Part shown: positions 11,674 to 24,000 of the stretch, in pieces
Layout: the number at the start of each line of letters is the position of its first letter
How positions within the stretch are numbered: position 1 is the first letter of the stretch
NCBI GenBank assembly: GCA_031772625.1
Contig: CM062818.1
Location: forward strand, 1,284,876,277-1,284,940,276
Direction: 5' to 3'
DNA: 64,000 nt
Source: Pinus tabuliformis
Lineage: Eukaryota; Streptophyta; Pinopsida; Pinales; Pinaceae
Translations under genes and position numbers: made by a program
Notes under the pieces: generated by a model
The model's input: only the letters and a program-made list of their open reading frames with translations
What the model was told of the DNA's origin: nothing
Databases searched by the model: none

Positions 11674-12839
11674 TCATTCATCTACAACGTTTTTCTTTTC
11701 TAAGGCTATGATACGTTTCTCTACCACTATTGCTTCCTTCATATTGTTAGCTAAAGTTGTTTTATTAGCCCTATCAACGAAGATTGTTATGTTTGATGGT
11801 AAAGCAGAGATGTACCATTCACTTCGCACTTCTTCGCTAGGCTTGGAAGCAGTAGGAATTTTATTCAACAGTTTATTGAAACGTGAATTAAAATCTTTGA
11901 TAGGTTCTTTTGACTCAGCCCTAAGGTTAGATAGGTCATTGATCAGTGTTGCCGTAGACCTGTCATCACCGAACTTAGTCAAGAATTGTTCTTGGAAGAT
12001 ATCCCAACTAGTGATAGATCCAGACGGTAATGAGAAATACCATGATCCGGCTGCTCCTTGAAAAGTGTAAGGAAATAGTCGGACGACAGCGTCTTCATTA
12101 GTAACTCCATTGATATTTATGGATAACATAAAGTTGTTTATATGTTCTTCCTCTAGCATGCCTGCTTCAGGATTAAACTTAGGCAACCATTTTTTAGGAT
12201 GGGCCAGTATTTGACTCAAGGGTGCAGGCATTAAGACTGCCCCTGGGTTATTCCATGGATTTTGGGCCATTGTTGAACTACTAATAGAGGAAAGTGTAGA
12301 AGATGATCCTTGTGGTTGTGAAGATGAGGATATTATGATTCCAGATGATTGAGAAGGAGATGTGGAAGTTCCAGTGGACTGGTGGACAATAATCTGAAGT
12401 GGAGGAGTGGATGGCTGACTTCGCGGTGGAGAGGTTGAGATGGATGATGATGACGAAAGAGTCTCACTGTCAGACCCTTTGGGTGATTTCCTTGCTCTCT
12501 CCTTGTAGGTAGAGGTAACTCAGTTGGCTCTATGCCAAACTTTTTGCTCTTTAATCTAGTGAGAGGATGAGTAGGGTTATATTGCGAAGTCACACTGCCT
12601 TGAGATTTATCAGATCTTTGAGGTGATATAGAAAACCGCTGAAGTTTATGGATCAAAGATTCAACTTCAGGAGGTTCAATAGTAGATTTCTCTGAAATGT
12701 CAGGGTTTGTGGCAGTGGTTGTTGTTTTTTGGACTTCTTGCTCAAGATTTAAAGATTCTAAGTGCGATGGAGAAGTCAGGGGAGATGGTGAGGGCGATTT
12801 ACTCTCAGAATGGTATTTAGATTTAGATTTACTTGCCAT
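11674..12839 (-). pseudogene. Gypsy-1 Gag
   Basis: Structural protein of the particle. ATG at 12839 lies 35 bases inside the 5' LTR. The N-terminus is Ser/Pro/Lys-rich (MASKSKSKYHSES). The core from about 12270 has the Retrotrans_gag pattern (FNPEAGMLEEEHINNF, GAAGSWYFSLPSGSITSW, FQEQFLTKFG, NDLSNLRAESKEPIKDFNSRFNKLL). The N-part and core are in different frames, with a shift near 12480-12520 where KGSDSETLSSSS would continue in the core frame. A TGA at 11674 ends this segment. Confidence 0.85.
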
Positions 12840-12852
12840 TCACAGTCCAGGG

Positions 12853-12869
12853 CCCTCCTTCTAGCTCCA
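12853..12869 (-). other. Gypsy-1 primer-binding site candidate
   Basis: Minus-strand TGGAGCTAGAAGGAGGG begins four bases after the 5' LTR ends at 12874, the position and TGG start expected of a tRNA primer-binding site. I could not match it to a specific tRNA from memory. Confidence 0.5.
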
Positions 12870-13744
12870 AATATGTTGAAGCCCCGAAAATTGGGTCAAC
12901 AACAAAGGGGATACCCACCCGGTCTAGACCTTGGTTAGCAGCTCTTTTTCCGTTTGGTGTAGTGGGTCCGACTAGGGATATGGGACCAATTTCCCAATAT
13001 GTGTGTGTGTGTGTGTTGAGAATTGATATTTCCTTTCTAATAATTCTTAAGTTAAAATGCTTTTATTCTAAATCTACTCTAACAACATGCAATTGTATCC
13101 TAATAAACAGAAATATATAATTCTAAACTAACCCGGGATGTAATCTTTCTGTTATGCGATCTAAAATGATTTCAAATAACAATTGGTAACAAAGATCATT
13201 CAACTGCTATGAGAAAAGAATTCAATAAAGATAAACCATTTCGTATAAAAAGTTAGACGAAACAATTGTGAAAAACATATCGCATAATAAGCTACTCATA
13301 TATTAAACATAAATAAATAGCTATCACCATATAAAAGTGCCAAATGATAACTCAAGCATTCACGTATTCATATATAAATAACTGAACATGAATATCACTT
13401 TAACACATAGGCAGAAATAGTTAAGAGATAAAAGTACCATTTATAACTAGTTCTCCTCATGAGCTTCAAGCAATAATGATTTATTTCTTCTTAATCTGAC
13501 ATCTACTAAGAGTACAAAAGTGCAACATCAGTAGTAGATATTAAACACAGATATCAATAAATCGTGTTCCATTCATTCATCAAAACCTCCTCGGAGGGTG
13601 AAAAAGTGCATGTTCTGAGGACCAATTTTTGACAAATTTCAGGACCTTTCTCTAAATGCATGAGAAGGGTTTAAATACTACTAACTAAATCTAAAAATAA
13701 TCTATTACAAAAATGTAGGATGCGGTTTAAATGACTGTCTTGAT

Positions 13745-14807
13745 TTAAGGCAAAAATAAAGCAAAATTAAAACTAAAACTGTAACTAACAACTAAATATT
13801 TATGTATCTGCTCCATGTAATCGCAAGCGTTCAGCATTTGCTTGAGGAGAGTTGGCTGGCCGACTTTTGACTTTAGCTTTCCTGTGAAAACAGAATCGAC
13901 AAGAGCTGGCGCCATTTTTTCAGCAGAATTAATGATGCATTTGAGAGTCATGCACTGGCTGTGTGGTTTTACTAAGTACATCCAGTAAGAATCCCAATTC
14001 AACTTTGTTAATCTTCTAATGGACTCTGCCTTCTCTTGAGCTTTCTGTCTCCAATTTGTCTGCAGTTGCTGTACATATCTATATACCACTTGAGAATATC
14101 CCCCATAAATACCACTGGTTTTAGAGTTCAAGTTTTGCTTTTTTTCCTTTAGCGCTTTTTTCTACAAATTTCCAGGCTTACAAGCGACTGAGCAATTAGA
14201 GGCTTTCCATCTTGAGGGGTTTTGCCTGCCTTGCGCGATCGGAAACTGCCTCCGTTTCTCGATCCGAGCTTCATTGGTGCGATTTTAGCCTCTTGCGCGT
14301 TTTTTGTTAGAGGGTATAAAGCTTAATTTTTTGTGGAAATAACGACCCCATGAGTTCTTGTCCTTGAGTCTTAAATTGTCTGTTTGTGATATCAGCACTA
14401 TCCAGTACCCATTTAACCATGTCTGTGTATGGAATAATTTTGGGTCTAGCCGCTATCCGGTGTAAGAATGAACATGCAAGGTCTGTAATAGACGCCTTAG
14501 AAGACCCGTGTGAGCCTGCAGTAGTTGTAACCTCCATTATCTTGGGATTTTCTTCTTCTAGTAAATTGTACATGCCCTCCCAAGTAGTAATACAGGCATC
14601 TCTATTATAGGCAGTGTCTGTGTACAGGGGCGTCATTTCTTTATCTTCAGAACTTGGAGCTTTACCCTTCTTTCCCATAATGTTTTGAGCACTACTATGT
14701 ATACCTCTCTTCTCTTCGCTCCTGCAATTTTCAAATGAGGCAAGAGTAATGATAAGAAAAAGGTGACGGGAAAGCTTTAAATGCTGAAAACATATAAAAT
14801 ATACCAC
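13745..14807 (-). CDS. LTR-resident protein of Gypsy-1, two putative exons
   Basis: Unrecognised protein encoded wholly inside the LTR. The first part, best start MGKKGKAPSS at 14678, runs about 123 residues to 14307 (WEGMYNLLEEENPKIMEV, LACSFLHRIAARPKI, FKTQGQELMGSLFPQ). An upstream ATG at 14807 would add a hydrophobic stretch (LFLIITLASF), but a TTTTCAG acceptor-like site there argues against using it. The second part, about 14165-13745, is open and basic/helical (KKALKEKKQ, TNWRQKAQEKAESIRRL, LNWDSYWMYLV, LLKQMLNACDYM) and is preceded by an acceptor-like TTTGTAG, so splicing of the two is likely but unproven. Both LTRs carry it; only this copy is free of stops in both parts. The helical, charged make-up suggests a binding or structural role, not an enzyme. 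Function unknown. Confidence 0.5.
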
Positions 14808-14949
14808 CTTACGTGAAATGGCTCTTCGATTAAGTCAAAAACCATATTTCATTGATGATTGCCAACGAACTCATTAATTAGCAGTAACGCGCATAACCGA
14901 GCCTTGGTTTATGGAAAAAGCTTTTTGAAAGGTGAGCCCCGTAGATCTA

Positions 14950-15035
14950 CGATGAGACGATTCTGCGATTTTCTTTGCAAAATCGCAAATCGCAATATTG
15001 TGGAATCGCAAGATCGCAGAATTGCAATATCGCTA
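14950..15035. repeat. TCGCA/GCGAT motif cluster in right LTR
   Basis: Counterpart of 5238-5335: repeated AATCGCAA, GATCGCAGAA and AATATCGC units within about 90 bases, slightly more decayed (for example AATATTGTGG where the left copy has AATATCGCAG). Lies in the inferred U3. Confidence 0.7.
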
Positions 15036-15465
15036 GTTTGTAGTGTATGACAATTATCCATTATTGTGTTTTAGTGAAATGTGATTTGCGATATGCGCCA
15101 TCACATATCAGTGGTTTGAAATATTTAAGCTTTAAGTTATATTCGAGAGATGCGATGTGATGAATGTTTTTAGTGCATAGTTTCGCATCACGATATCGCA
15201 CTTGGAATCCTGCTTGTAGGAAGGCATCCATTACCCTTTTTTGCGATGCAACGTGCTTTTAAGGAGTGGTTTTATTCTAAGTTATCATGAAACTTAAGTC
15301 TTTCAGATTTTTCAAGGGTATCTTCCTAAGTTTATGATAGTAAGTTTTTGTTAAAAGAGGAAATACAAGCATTAATCGATTTTTAAACTTTTGAATAAGG
15401 GTCCCCACTTATTTGGTATTAGTGATAAAACTAAATAAGAAGGGGGGTTGTTTCTGGCCACAACA

Positions 15466-17081
15466 AGATCATAGCTTAGAAAAATATCTTGTAGTTTATG
15501 TCACGTTTTTAAACTCAAAAGGATTGGGCCCAACAATTTCACAGATTTTAAAGCTCATAAATATTTGCGATGGAAGAGGGAAAACAACTTATGATGCAAT
15601 CAAACATTTAATGGAATCAAGGGGTCTTTCAAAAGAAAGATTGATAGGAGTTTCCACGGATGGTGATTCTTCAATGGTTGGTAATCAAAATGGTTTTATT
15701 AATTTCTTGAGGAAAGATGTACCTAATCTTGTAGGTGTTCATTGTATTGGTCATCGTGAAGCTTTAGCCGCATCAGATGCTTCAAAAAGAATACTTGAAT
15801 TATTGTTTGTTGCGAAATTAGCAAATAAGGTATATCCTTGGGTGCAAAATTCTACGAAAAGAAATAGTCAACTTATTAATCTACAGAAACTTATGCAACT
15901 TGAAACTCTTCCAACTCTTCAAATCCATGGAGTTAGATGGCTTTCAAGGGGACAAGTCATTGAAATACTTGTTGTACTTATGCCTCCCATATTAACATTG
16001 TGGAAAAATGAAAGACAAGATTCATGGTATGATAAGACAATGATCTTTTTTGTACAATTTTGTTTACATATGCTTGCAGATATAATGTGTGAATTAAACA
16101 ATTCCAAGAAGTGTACATTGATGTCATCTCTTTAGGGGCAGTCATAGATGTCACTGTAAACACTTTGAAAAGGTGGTTTTTAAGAAGCGACACATTTGCA
16201 TATGACACATGTTATTTATATAAATTTGTAGATGCCTCTAAATTTGGCTTTCTAGAAATTTGTGATAAGGAGGGTCTTGTTCACAAGCATGAATTATGAT
16301 TTGTGGAAATTACACATGCATATGATGATTGTGTTGATATACAAAAACAATCATGGAAACCGTGTATTGAAGGTTCAATAGAAAGTTGCAAACAACTTGC
16401 AAAAGATTATGTTCAAGCTCTTGTAAAGAATTTGAACAGAATATTTCATGATCTTGTATTTTCAACTCAGCAAGGTTGTTTAGCTCTTGCCATTATTTAG
16501 AGGATGTTCATTGCTGAGAAAAAAATTCAAAGTGTTGGCTCGAAAATATTTTTCAACACTTACACCATCCTTATTATGAAAGTGAAGAAAACAAAACTAC
16601 ATCTGATTTTGAGGCTCGTTTGAAAGAGTTGCATCCATTAGTTAACACCCTTCGTGTTAATTGCGAGGGAACATCCATGAAAGATGCATGGAGGATTTTT
16701 TATGTTACAGGGTTGCATACAAATTTTCTTAACATGTAAAAGTTATGGCAAGCGATACTTACTATTCCTACAAGTACAATTACTTGTGAGAGAGGACTCA
16801 AGACAAAATATAATAAAGCATGTTCGAAGAACAAAGTTATCATTAGTTGCATTGGATGCCTTGATGTGAGTGTCCTTAACCAGGGGCTTGATTCATCGAT
16901 GGTGGAATCGGATAGGATACATGACATCTGGAAATATGCTAAAGAAAGAAGAATCTTAAATATTAAAAAAAAAAAAATTCATATTTATGTTTGTAATGGT
17001 GGTGTTTTGACAATTACCTCTTTTGTTGAAACTATCCAAAATTTAGTTTGTGTACATGTTGATATTGAATCTACTTTTTGA
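15466..17081 (+). pseudogene. hAT-type (ZNF862-like) transposase, 3' part
   Basis: Continuation of the gene interrupted at 3144. Removing Gypsy-1 and one AGAT target copy makes the DESTD block run in frame into LEKYLVVYVTF. Domains: catalytic continuation with STDGDSSMVGNQNGF (second Asp region) and VHCIGHREAL; HGVRWLSRGQVI; then, in shifted frames, SLGAVIDVTVNTLKRWFLRS (from 16111), THAYDDCVDIQKQSW (16303), ARLKELHPLVNTLRVNCEGT, and the hAT C-terminal dimerisation motif TITCERGLKTKYNKACSKNK followed by LDALM (about 16770-16865). Frame breaks lie near 16100, 16299, 16500 and 16738. A dead transposase or domesticated derivative. Confidence 0.85.
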
Positions 17082-18636
17082 ATATTTACATAGTTCATAC
17101 ACATTATGTTTTGGTTTGAAACTTATTTCACAACTATTATTCTTTTAATGGGATTGGCATCGTAGTGATTTAAATGGAAAACATGGTATGTGTGTTTCAA
17201 TTCGATTAAGTGCTTTTTTTTGTCTAATTTAGTTGCAACAATATTTTCATTCACTATTTTTCATGTGAGAGTAATTATTAATATATTTTTTTTCACTTTA
17301 TAATATTATTTTTTATTATTTCTTAGAAATAATTTTTTTTTTACAGATATGGATATACATATTTTTCATCTATTTTCTCACTATTTCCATCTTCAAGAAA
17401 AAAAGTTGAACGTTTCAACAGCCTGGAAAAATCACAAAAAATTTTCATCGACAGGTCTCGAAAGAAAGTGTAGTAATGAGACTTGAGTGCATTGGTACAA
17501 CAAAGAATGAAAAATTTGCAAGAATGGAAAATTTGCAACACTTATAAATACTATTTGCATAAATTAGATAAAACTTGTACAAATAAATATTGAAAGTCAT
17601 GTGATGAGCAGTTTAAAAATAAAACCATCATAAAAAAAATTCCTTCACAAGTAAAGACACGATCAAATCTAACCCCTTGATACAATAAAAGTGTTAACAT
17701 CTATCATGGAACAAGGCTACTTCCCTCCTAACCTATATTGGGCATTGTGTCAATGCCTCCACCGCGGGGTTTCCAAAAATGGAGCATGCACTCTTGGGAT
17801 AAATTAGCTTACCTTCTACCGATAGAAATAAGGAACATATCTACAAAATTCAACTTGGCATTTTATAAATTTACGTTTATAAAGTTGTTATTAAGAAATT
17901 GTATGTTCCACTCTCTCTTAGCGATAATAGGTAATTTATGTTTGTAAAATATAGTGAATTACCAAGTGCAAAGAAAATAGTCTAACCTTTCTGTACTCAT
18001 GGAATATGTATTTATGTTATTATGATATTCCATTTTTTCTCAATGATTACAAAAATGTTTTTTTTAAGAATATAGTCAATTATTAGGGGTAAACGAATAG
18101 GTATAGTAATTATAGGCCAGGGAATATGATTTTATGTGTTTTAGAAATGCATATTTATTTGTGTTAATATTTTGAAGTCTTAACATATTTTAATGGGTAT
18201 TTCTCTCAAAACCTAGTCAAGTTATAATGATAAGAATTTAGTGTTATGATTTTTTAGTTAGGAGGGAATTTGAAAATTTGATGTTGAATGCCTCTAAATG
18301 TTAGCTATAAATATAGCCATTAACTTCAATCTATTGTAAATTAAACATAACATGCAATTCCTACACCCTTGAGTTACTATAAATCCCATTCTATTACATT
18401 AATTAGAAATAATATGGATATAAAGAAACATATCCTAATCAATGAAACCATAGCTTATAGTGGAAAAAACCTTGACATACCAAGAAAACCCACTCTAGAT
18501 GATCATAAAAACTTATCTTAGTCTATTTTGTTATATTTTGAAAGAAAAAGTATCATGCACAAACCTAAACTCCTTTTGTGACATGAAACAATTATTAGTT
18601 TACTTATCATACAATATCAAACCAATCATGCTTCTA

Positions 18637-18696
<60 letters not shown>

Positions 18697-19660
18697 AGGA
18701 AGAAATATCTTTATATCCCATCTATGAGTAATATATATATTTTAGTCATTTAAGGGACTATCAAACAAGAAGGCTCAAAGCCATTACAAGGATATACTGA
18801 ATGTGAGCTCAACATGCCACATGTGGGAATCAAACTTGAGTGGGAAGAATAACAAAATTTCTCCCAATCACCCAAACTACCTCTAATTCTCTCTCTCACA
18901 CACATTCTATTAGATTGCTTATTCTATAGAAGGGGTTACATTTGGCCTTGGTTGAGGCTTTCTACCACCAGCATGGTTCAAGAAGAGGATTGAAGCATAT
19001 GGGAATTTCAATCATTGAAATAAATTTTGTAGCATAACATTAACATACTTGATAATATTCTAATGGAGGATGGATGTATTCATTTATAGATTTTGTGGAA
19101 ACAAAAACTTATTTAGAATGAAAAACCACTTCAATTTGTGCAATACCTATAGGTATGGTAGATGATTTTTCAATTAAATGAAGTTGGCTTGATTTTCATG
19201 GGTGTCAAATTGACCAAAAAAAAATTCCATGAGAGATAATGTTATTGAAGTTATAAAGTTTGCCACAACCAAGCTGCAATAGTCACTATGCACTTCCAAA
19301 GGATTCAAGGTGCCATTGTTTGCGTCATAAAGGGATGGGTTAAGAAGTTTTTAAATTGCCAAATTAAAAGTCAATTTGATTTTAATGTATAATTGACATA
19401 TTTTATTATGTTTTTTAAGATTTATTTGGAAGTATTTTGTGACGCTTTTAGTACAAATCACCAAAATGGTACAATCATATAACAATATTTGGTAAAAATT
19501 GAAATGCCTTACTGAAAGAGTTGTTACCTACTTATCATGCAAATATCATATTAATATAGTTTTTGTCTATAATAAATATTAAAAAAAATTATAATTTTTT
19601 TTCTTATGTTAACTCAACCATAGAAATAAGAAAATTATAGATTTTCTTATAGATAAAACT
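17082..19660. other. Non-coding stretch, no gene recognised
   Basis: AT-rich sequence with no domain-bearing frame on either strand. The beginning may be the 3' flank of the hAT gene. It contains one composite microsatellite (18640-18696). Nothing else was identified. Confidence 0.6.
18640..18696. repeat. Composite (CT)n(TA)n microsatellite
   Basis: About 16 CT units run directly into about 13 TA units with no interruption. A frame reading LSLSLSLYIYIYI across it is an artefact of the repeat. Confidence 0.97.
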
Positions 19661-19797
19661 ATATATATACATATGAGCTAATGTAACATAGCCACAACAG
19701 CCTCACACAGCATCTCATAGCAGCCCTAAACGCAGCAAGCTCTCGCAGCAGCACGCAGCTGCCCTAAGTGGCCTCCTGTTGCTGAGGATCGATCAAC

Positions 19798-20866
19798 ATG
19801 GAATCATCATAGGACGAAGAGCCTCCCTCAGATAACCAACGAGAAAATGAAGGAACAACAAAAGCTTTCGTCTCTCTCATTTCTGCAATGGGTCCAACAA
19901 AGATCCGATCATTAGTCACCAAGTTTGTTAAAAGATTGGAAGACATCTCGGAAATATCACTCCCTCCATCTCTTCCTTGTAAAGTAGCACTCTCCCTGGC
20001 GGAACGTGGATTAGTTGGGCAGTTTACAGGGTTATGGCCATCGCCAAAAACGGTACAAAAATGGGTAGAAAGGAACTGGTCTGCATCAATAAACGGAAAA
20101 ATCTCAATCAGGTTTTGTGGAAGAGGATACTACACCTTCCACTTTGAAACCAAGGAGGATCGAGATCTAATATTTAGGAATGGACCGTACTTTATGGATA
20201 CAAGGGGTTTGTATCTAAACAGATGGATGCCAGATTTCGACCTGGAAATAGATATATCCAATGCCGTTCCCGTTTGGGTCAGATTGTCGCATCTTCTCCT
20301 CCAATGTTGGGGAGACGATTCAGTTAAAGCCATAGGAAATGCAGTTGGGAAATACATAGATAGGTGTGAGCCAAAGGAAAACATGCACGCATGTGCCAGA
20401 ATCTGTGTAGAGGTGGATCTAGGAAAAGGGCTTCCAGAAGCCATCAAAATCAAAGTGGATCAGTGGATGCATATACAACAGCTGGACTATGAACAAATCC
20501 CCTTCAAATGCAAGGTATGTCATGAATATGGTCATTTTGCTAATAGATGTACAAAAAAAAAGATAATGAAAATGAAAAGATTGAAGACCCGGAAAACAAA
20601 TGGGAACAGGTCAAAAGAAAGAAGGTAGTCCATAAACAACCAAATCCTTCTTCTACACAACCCTCCATATCCTCTGAGCTCCATCCTCTACCACCAAAAG
20701 CTAACAACAATTCTCTTTCTAGCCTCAATCCTTTTGAGCCACTGGATCCCTCTGTCCCCCCATCCCCCAGACCAAGATCCATATCCCCTCATCACATTCC
20801 CTCGCACCCCCCCATCCCCTCTGGCCCCAACCAACCAAATCTCACGCGCCCCCTCCCCACCCAGTA
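19798..20866 (+). pseudogene. LINE ORF1 (DUF4283 plus CCHC zinc knuckle)
   Basis: RNA-binding/assembly protein of plant LINEs. The probable start is the ATG at 19798, but its fifth codon is TAG; a later in-frame ATG lies at 19888. A DUF4283-like domain follows (GLVGQFTGLWPS, FETKEDRDLIFRNGPYF, WMPDFDLEIDISNAVPVWVR), then the knuckle CKVCHEYGHFANRC at about 20512-20551. An A9 run right after the knuckle has lost one base: the continuation DNENEKIEDPENKWEQVKRK is in the next frame and ends in a Pro/Ser-rich tail at 20866. Confidence 0.88.
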
Positions 20867-21089
20867 GATATAATCCTAACTAGAAAGCAGTCAAAGGAAG
20901 CTCTCCCAAATGTAGAAAAAAAGAAGAAGGAAGAAAGACAAACAAAGAGTTGAGGGATGAAGCAGCAGCAAAGGAAATGGCATTAGGAACGCAACAACCT
21001 ATGGAAACCTTCTTAAGAAGGAACATAGGAAACAACGAAAAAATCCAGCAAAGAGGGAAAGGAGTCATGCACCACCCAACAAGCAAATA

Positions 21090-24000
21090 ATGATAGTGGT
21101 CTCCTGGAATTGTCGAGGATTGGGATCACATGTCAAAGAAAATGCCATAAGAGACATTTTGGCAAAAGAAAACCCAGACATCCTTATGATTCAGGAGACA
21201 AAAACAAATAGCCAAGAAACTGAAAATATAAAAAAAAAATCAGAAATTATGAAGGTGAAGCAATACAGGCAATAGGAGCATCAGGAGGTATCTGCACAAT
21301 ATGGAAGAAAGGAATATGGGTTTTAATACACTACAAAAAAGAACAGCACTGGATACAAATGGATCTAATGCAAATCAGTACAAAAGAGAAGTATAGTGTC
21401 ATCAATATATATGCCCCAAACCACTACAAGAAAAAAGAGCAATGCTGGGCCACCATAAAAGAAGCACTAAAAGAAATGCAAACAGGAAAAATAATTCTAG
21501 GAGGAGACTTAAATTTGGTAAGAAGTATAGAAGAAAATTTTGGAGGCATATATCACATAGACCTATCCAGGGATGCACTAGAAGAAATGATGGAACAACA
21601 CAATCTTTTAGACATCCCCCCAAGCAACGGGAAATACACTTGGAGCAATAAAAGAGTGGGCAAAAGAAACACAAAAGAAAGGTTGGATAGAATCCTGATA
21701 CAAGAAAACATAGTAGCAACGTACAATGCCATTAAAACAAAAACATTCACACCACAACATCCGACCATAAACTGGTGGCGATAGTCATGGGAGAAATGGA
21801 AAATCAAGGACCGCTCCCATTTAGATACAGCGCAATTTGGGACAACAATATAGAAATCAATGAATTAATTAAGGAAGCATGGGAGCCAAGAGTATGAGGA
21901 TCGCCACAATATATTTGGGAGACAAAATTAAAAAATGCAAGAATCAAGTTAAAGGAATGGGCAAGAGCAAATGAAATTTAAAAAGAAAAGAAAAGAAAAA
22001 AAAATTATAGTAGAGAATGGACAACATGCAAATTGAAAAAGAAGGCAGAGAAGAAGGAAAGCAAGATTATCTAAGAGAAAAGGAAATCTTTTGGGAAATA
22101 TACAATGAAAATAGGAAAGAAGAAGAAGAGGTTAGACTGAAATCCAGAAGCCTGTGGCTCAAGGCAGGGATAGAAATACATTTTTTTCCATAACTCAATG
22201 AAGATTAGAAGAGCAAGAAATAACATAGAAAAAATCCAAGTGGAAAATCAAGAGGTCAAAGATGCGGAGGAATTAAAAAAATCAACCCACAAGCACTTTA
22301 AAAATTTACTGTCAGCAAAAGAAGAAATGGCTGAATATGAAGATTTCCTTCACCACAAAAAAAAGAAAAAAAAGAGAGATCAAAACGCAGAAATGTGTAA
22401 AGAAATTACAAAAGAAGAGGTAGTTGCGGCTATATGAAGCTTACATCCGGATAAAGCCCCAGGGCGCGATGGATTTACAATAGCATTCTTCAGATCTCAT
22501 TGGTATACAATCAAAAAAGATTTCTTAAGAATGGTGAAGAATGTTTTCAAAAAAAATAAATAGGAAGCAACACAAAATCCTCCTACCTCACCCTAGTCCC
22601 AAAGGAGTCAATTCCCTTCACCTTCAACAGGTATCGCCCTATATCTTTGTGCAATTCCTCTTATAAGATAATAACAAAAATAATTGCAAATAGAATCAAG
22701 GAAGTGCTACCAATAATCATATCTGAAAATCAAGGAGGATTTGCGCCCAACAGCAAATCATAGATAATGTAATTATTGTACAGGAGGTTGTACACTCTAG
22801 TAAACTAAGGCAAGAAAAAGGCATAATAATTAAATTAGATATGGCAAATGCATTTGACAGGGTCAGCCATCCATATCTCATGGTTGTTCTTCAAAAACTG
22901 GGTTTCTCAAGAGAAATAATAGAAGTCATCGAGGCATGCATCTCCACCCCTTGGATTGCCCCCCTCATAAATGGAAGGCCAAGTGAATTTTTTCAAAGCA
23001 CAAGAGGACTCAGGCAAGGATTCCCTCTCTCACCCTTCCTATATATTATAATGGCTAAAACTCTAAGTAGAGCTTTGGAAAAACAAAGAAAAGAAAGAAA
23101 CATTATAGGTTTCAGAATAGCAAAAAGAGTAAAAACAATCAACCAGTCACTTTTTGCGGATGACTCCTTGCTGCTGGGAGGGGCATCAACAATAATAGCA
23201 AGAAGGTTCAAAAAAATTTTAGATTATTTTTTACAGGTTTCAGGTGGGCTTCTAAATAACACAAAATGCAGAATATATGAATGGAACACCCCCCCCAGAA
23301 TCATGCAAAGGATTTCACAAATATTAGAAATCCTAGTACAGGAAAAATGGACCCATTTCTTTTACCTGGAACTTCCAATCTCAAAAGAGAACATGAAGGC
23401 AGAAATATGGACTAAGTAGATTGAAAAAATGAAAAACAAAATTCAGAGTTGGGGTATGATGTGGTTAAATTTTGCAGGAAGGGCTATTTTAATCAAAGCA
23501 CTCCTTGCAACACTACCTATCTACCAATATGCAATAATCATGGGCCCAACAAGTGCACACAAACAAATGGAGTTAATCTTCAAAAGCTTTCTATGGCGGG
23601 GGGGAATAAGAAAATAAAAAATTCACCCTTGTGAGGTGGGAGCAAGTAGTGATACCTTACAAACAAGGAGGCCTTTCTATACGGATACCTGGACTCATGA
23701 ACACAGCCCTGGGAATGAAGATAATATGGAGATTGATCACGGGAAAAGAGAGCTAGTGGAAAAAAACTCTCATCTCAAAATACATGGATGGTTCAAGGGA
23801 AAGATTGCTCAATGGAAATATCCCAACAAGACAATGTGCTCAAGCTTGGAAGCTAGTAAAAAACAATTCCTCTAATGAGTAGCTACATCTCTAAAACCCC
23901 AGGCAATGGAAAAACAATATTGATATGGGAGGACAGAGTCATGGGAAAAGAACCACTGAAGAATCATCCAGAAATAGAAGGAATCCAAGAGTGAATAAAA

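Larger units (their letters stand above)
3145..15465 (-). mobile_element. Gypsy-1: 12.3-kb Ty3/gypsy LTR retrotransposon
   Basis: A complete but decayed Ty3/gypsy element read on the minus strand. Two direct repeats of about 2.6 kb (3145-5760 and 12874-15465) begin and end with TGTTG...CAACA. The flanks are AGATA on the left and AGATC on the right, a 5-bp target duplication with one change. It interrupts a hAT transposase gene. Minus-strand order is Gag, protease, RNase H, reverse transcriptase, second RNase H, integrase. Coding is broken by at least three frameshifts or stops in Gag/protease and several stops in Pol, so the copy is not autonomous. Its features (two RNase H domains, long LTRs) recall the Tat/Athila side of plant gypsy elements; the exact lineage is inference. 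LTRs differ at about 15 of the first 270 aligned bases, so it is far older than Copia-2. Confidence 0.93.
12874..15465 (-). repeat. Gypsy-1 5' LTR (right copy)
   Basis: 2592-bp LTR, partner of 3145-5760. It is upstream because Gag starts 35 bases from its inner edge. It contains the intact version of the LTR-resident open frame (13745-14807), the TCGCA/GCGAT cluster near 14950-15035, and a (TG)n run near 12999-13016. Confidence 0.92.

Noticed and set aside
11516-12061. Plus-strand 181-residue frame
   Set aside because: Antisense of Gypsy-1 Gag, which has clear family motifs on the minus strand.
18640-18696. CT/TA tract as a promoter with TATA box
   Set aside because: Pure microsatellite with no downstream gene.
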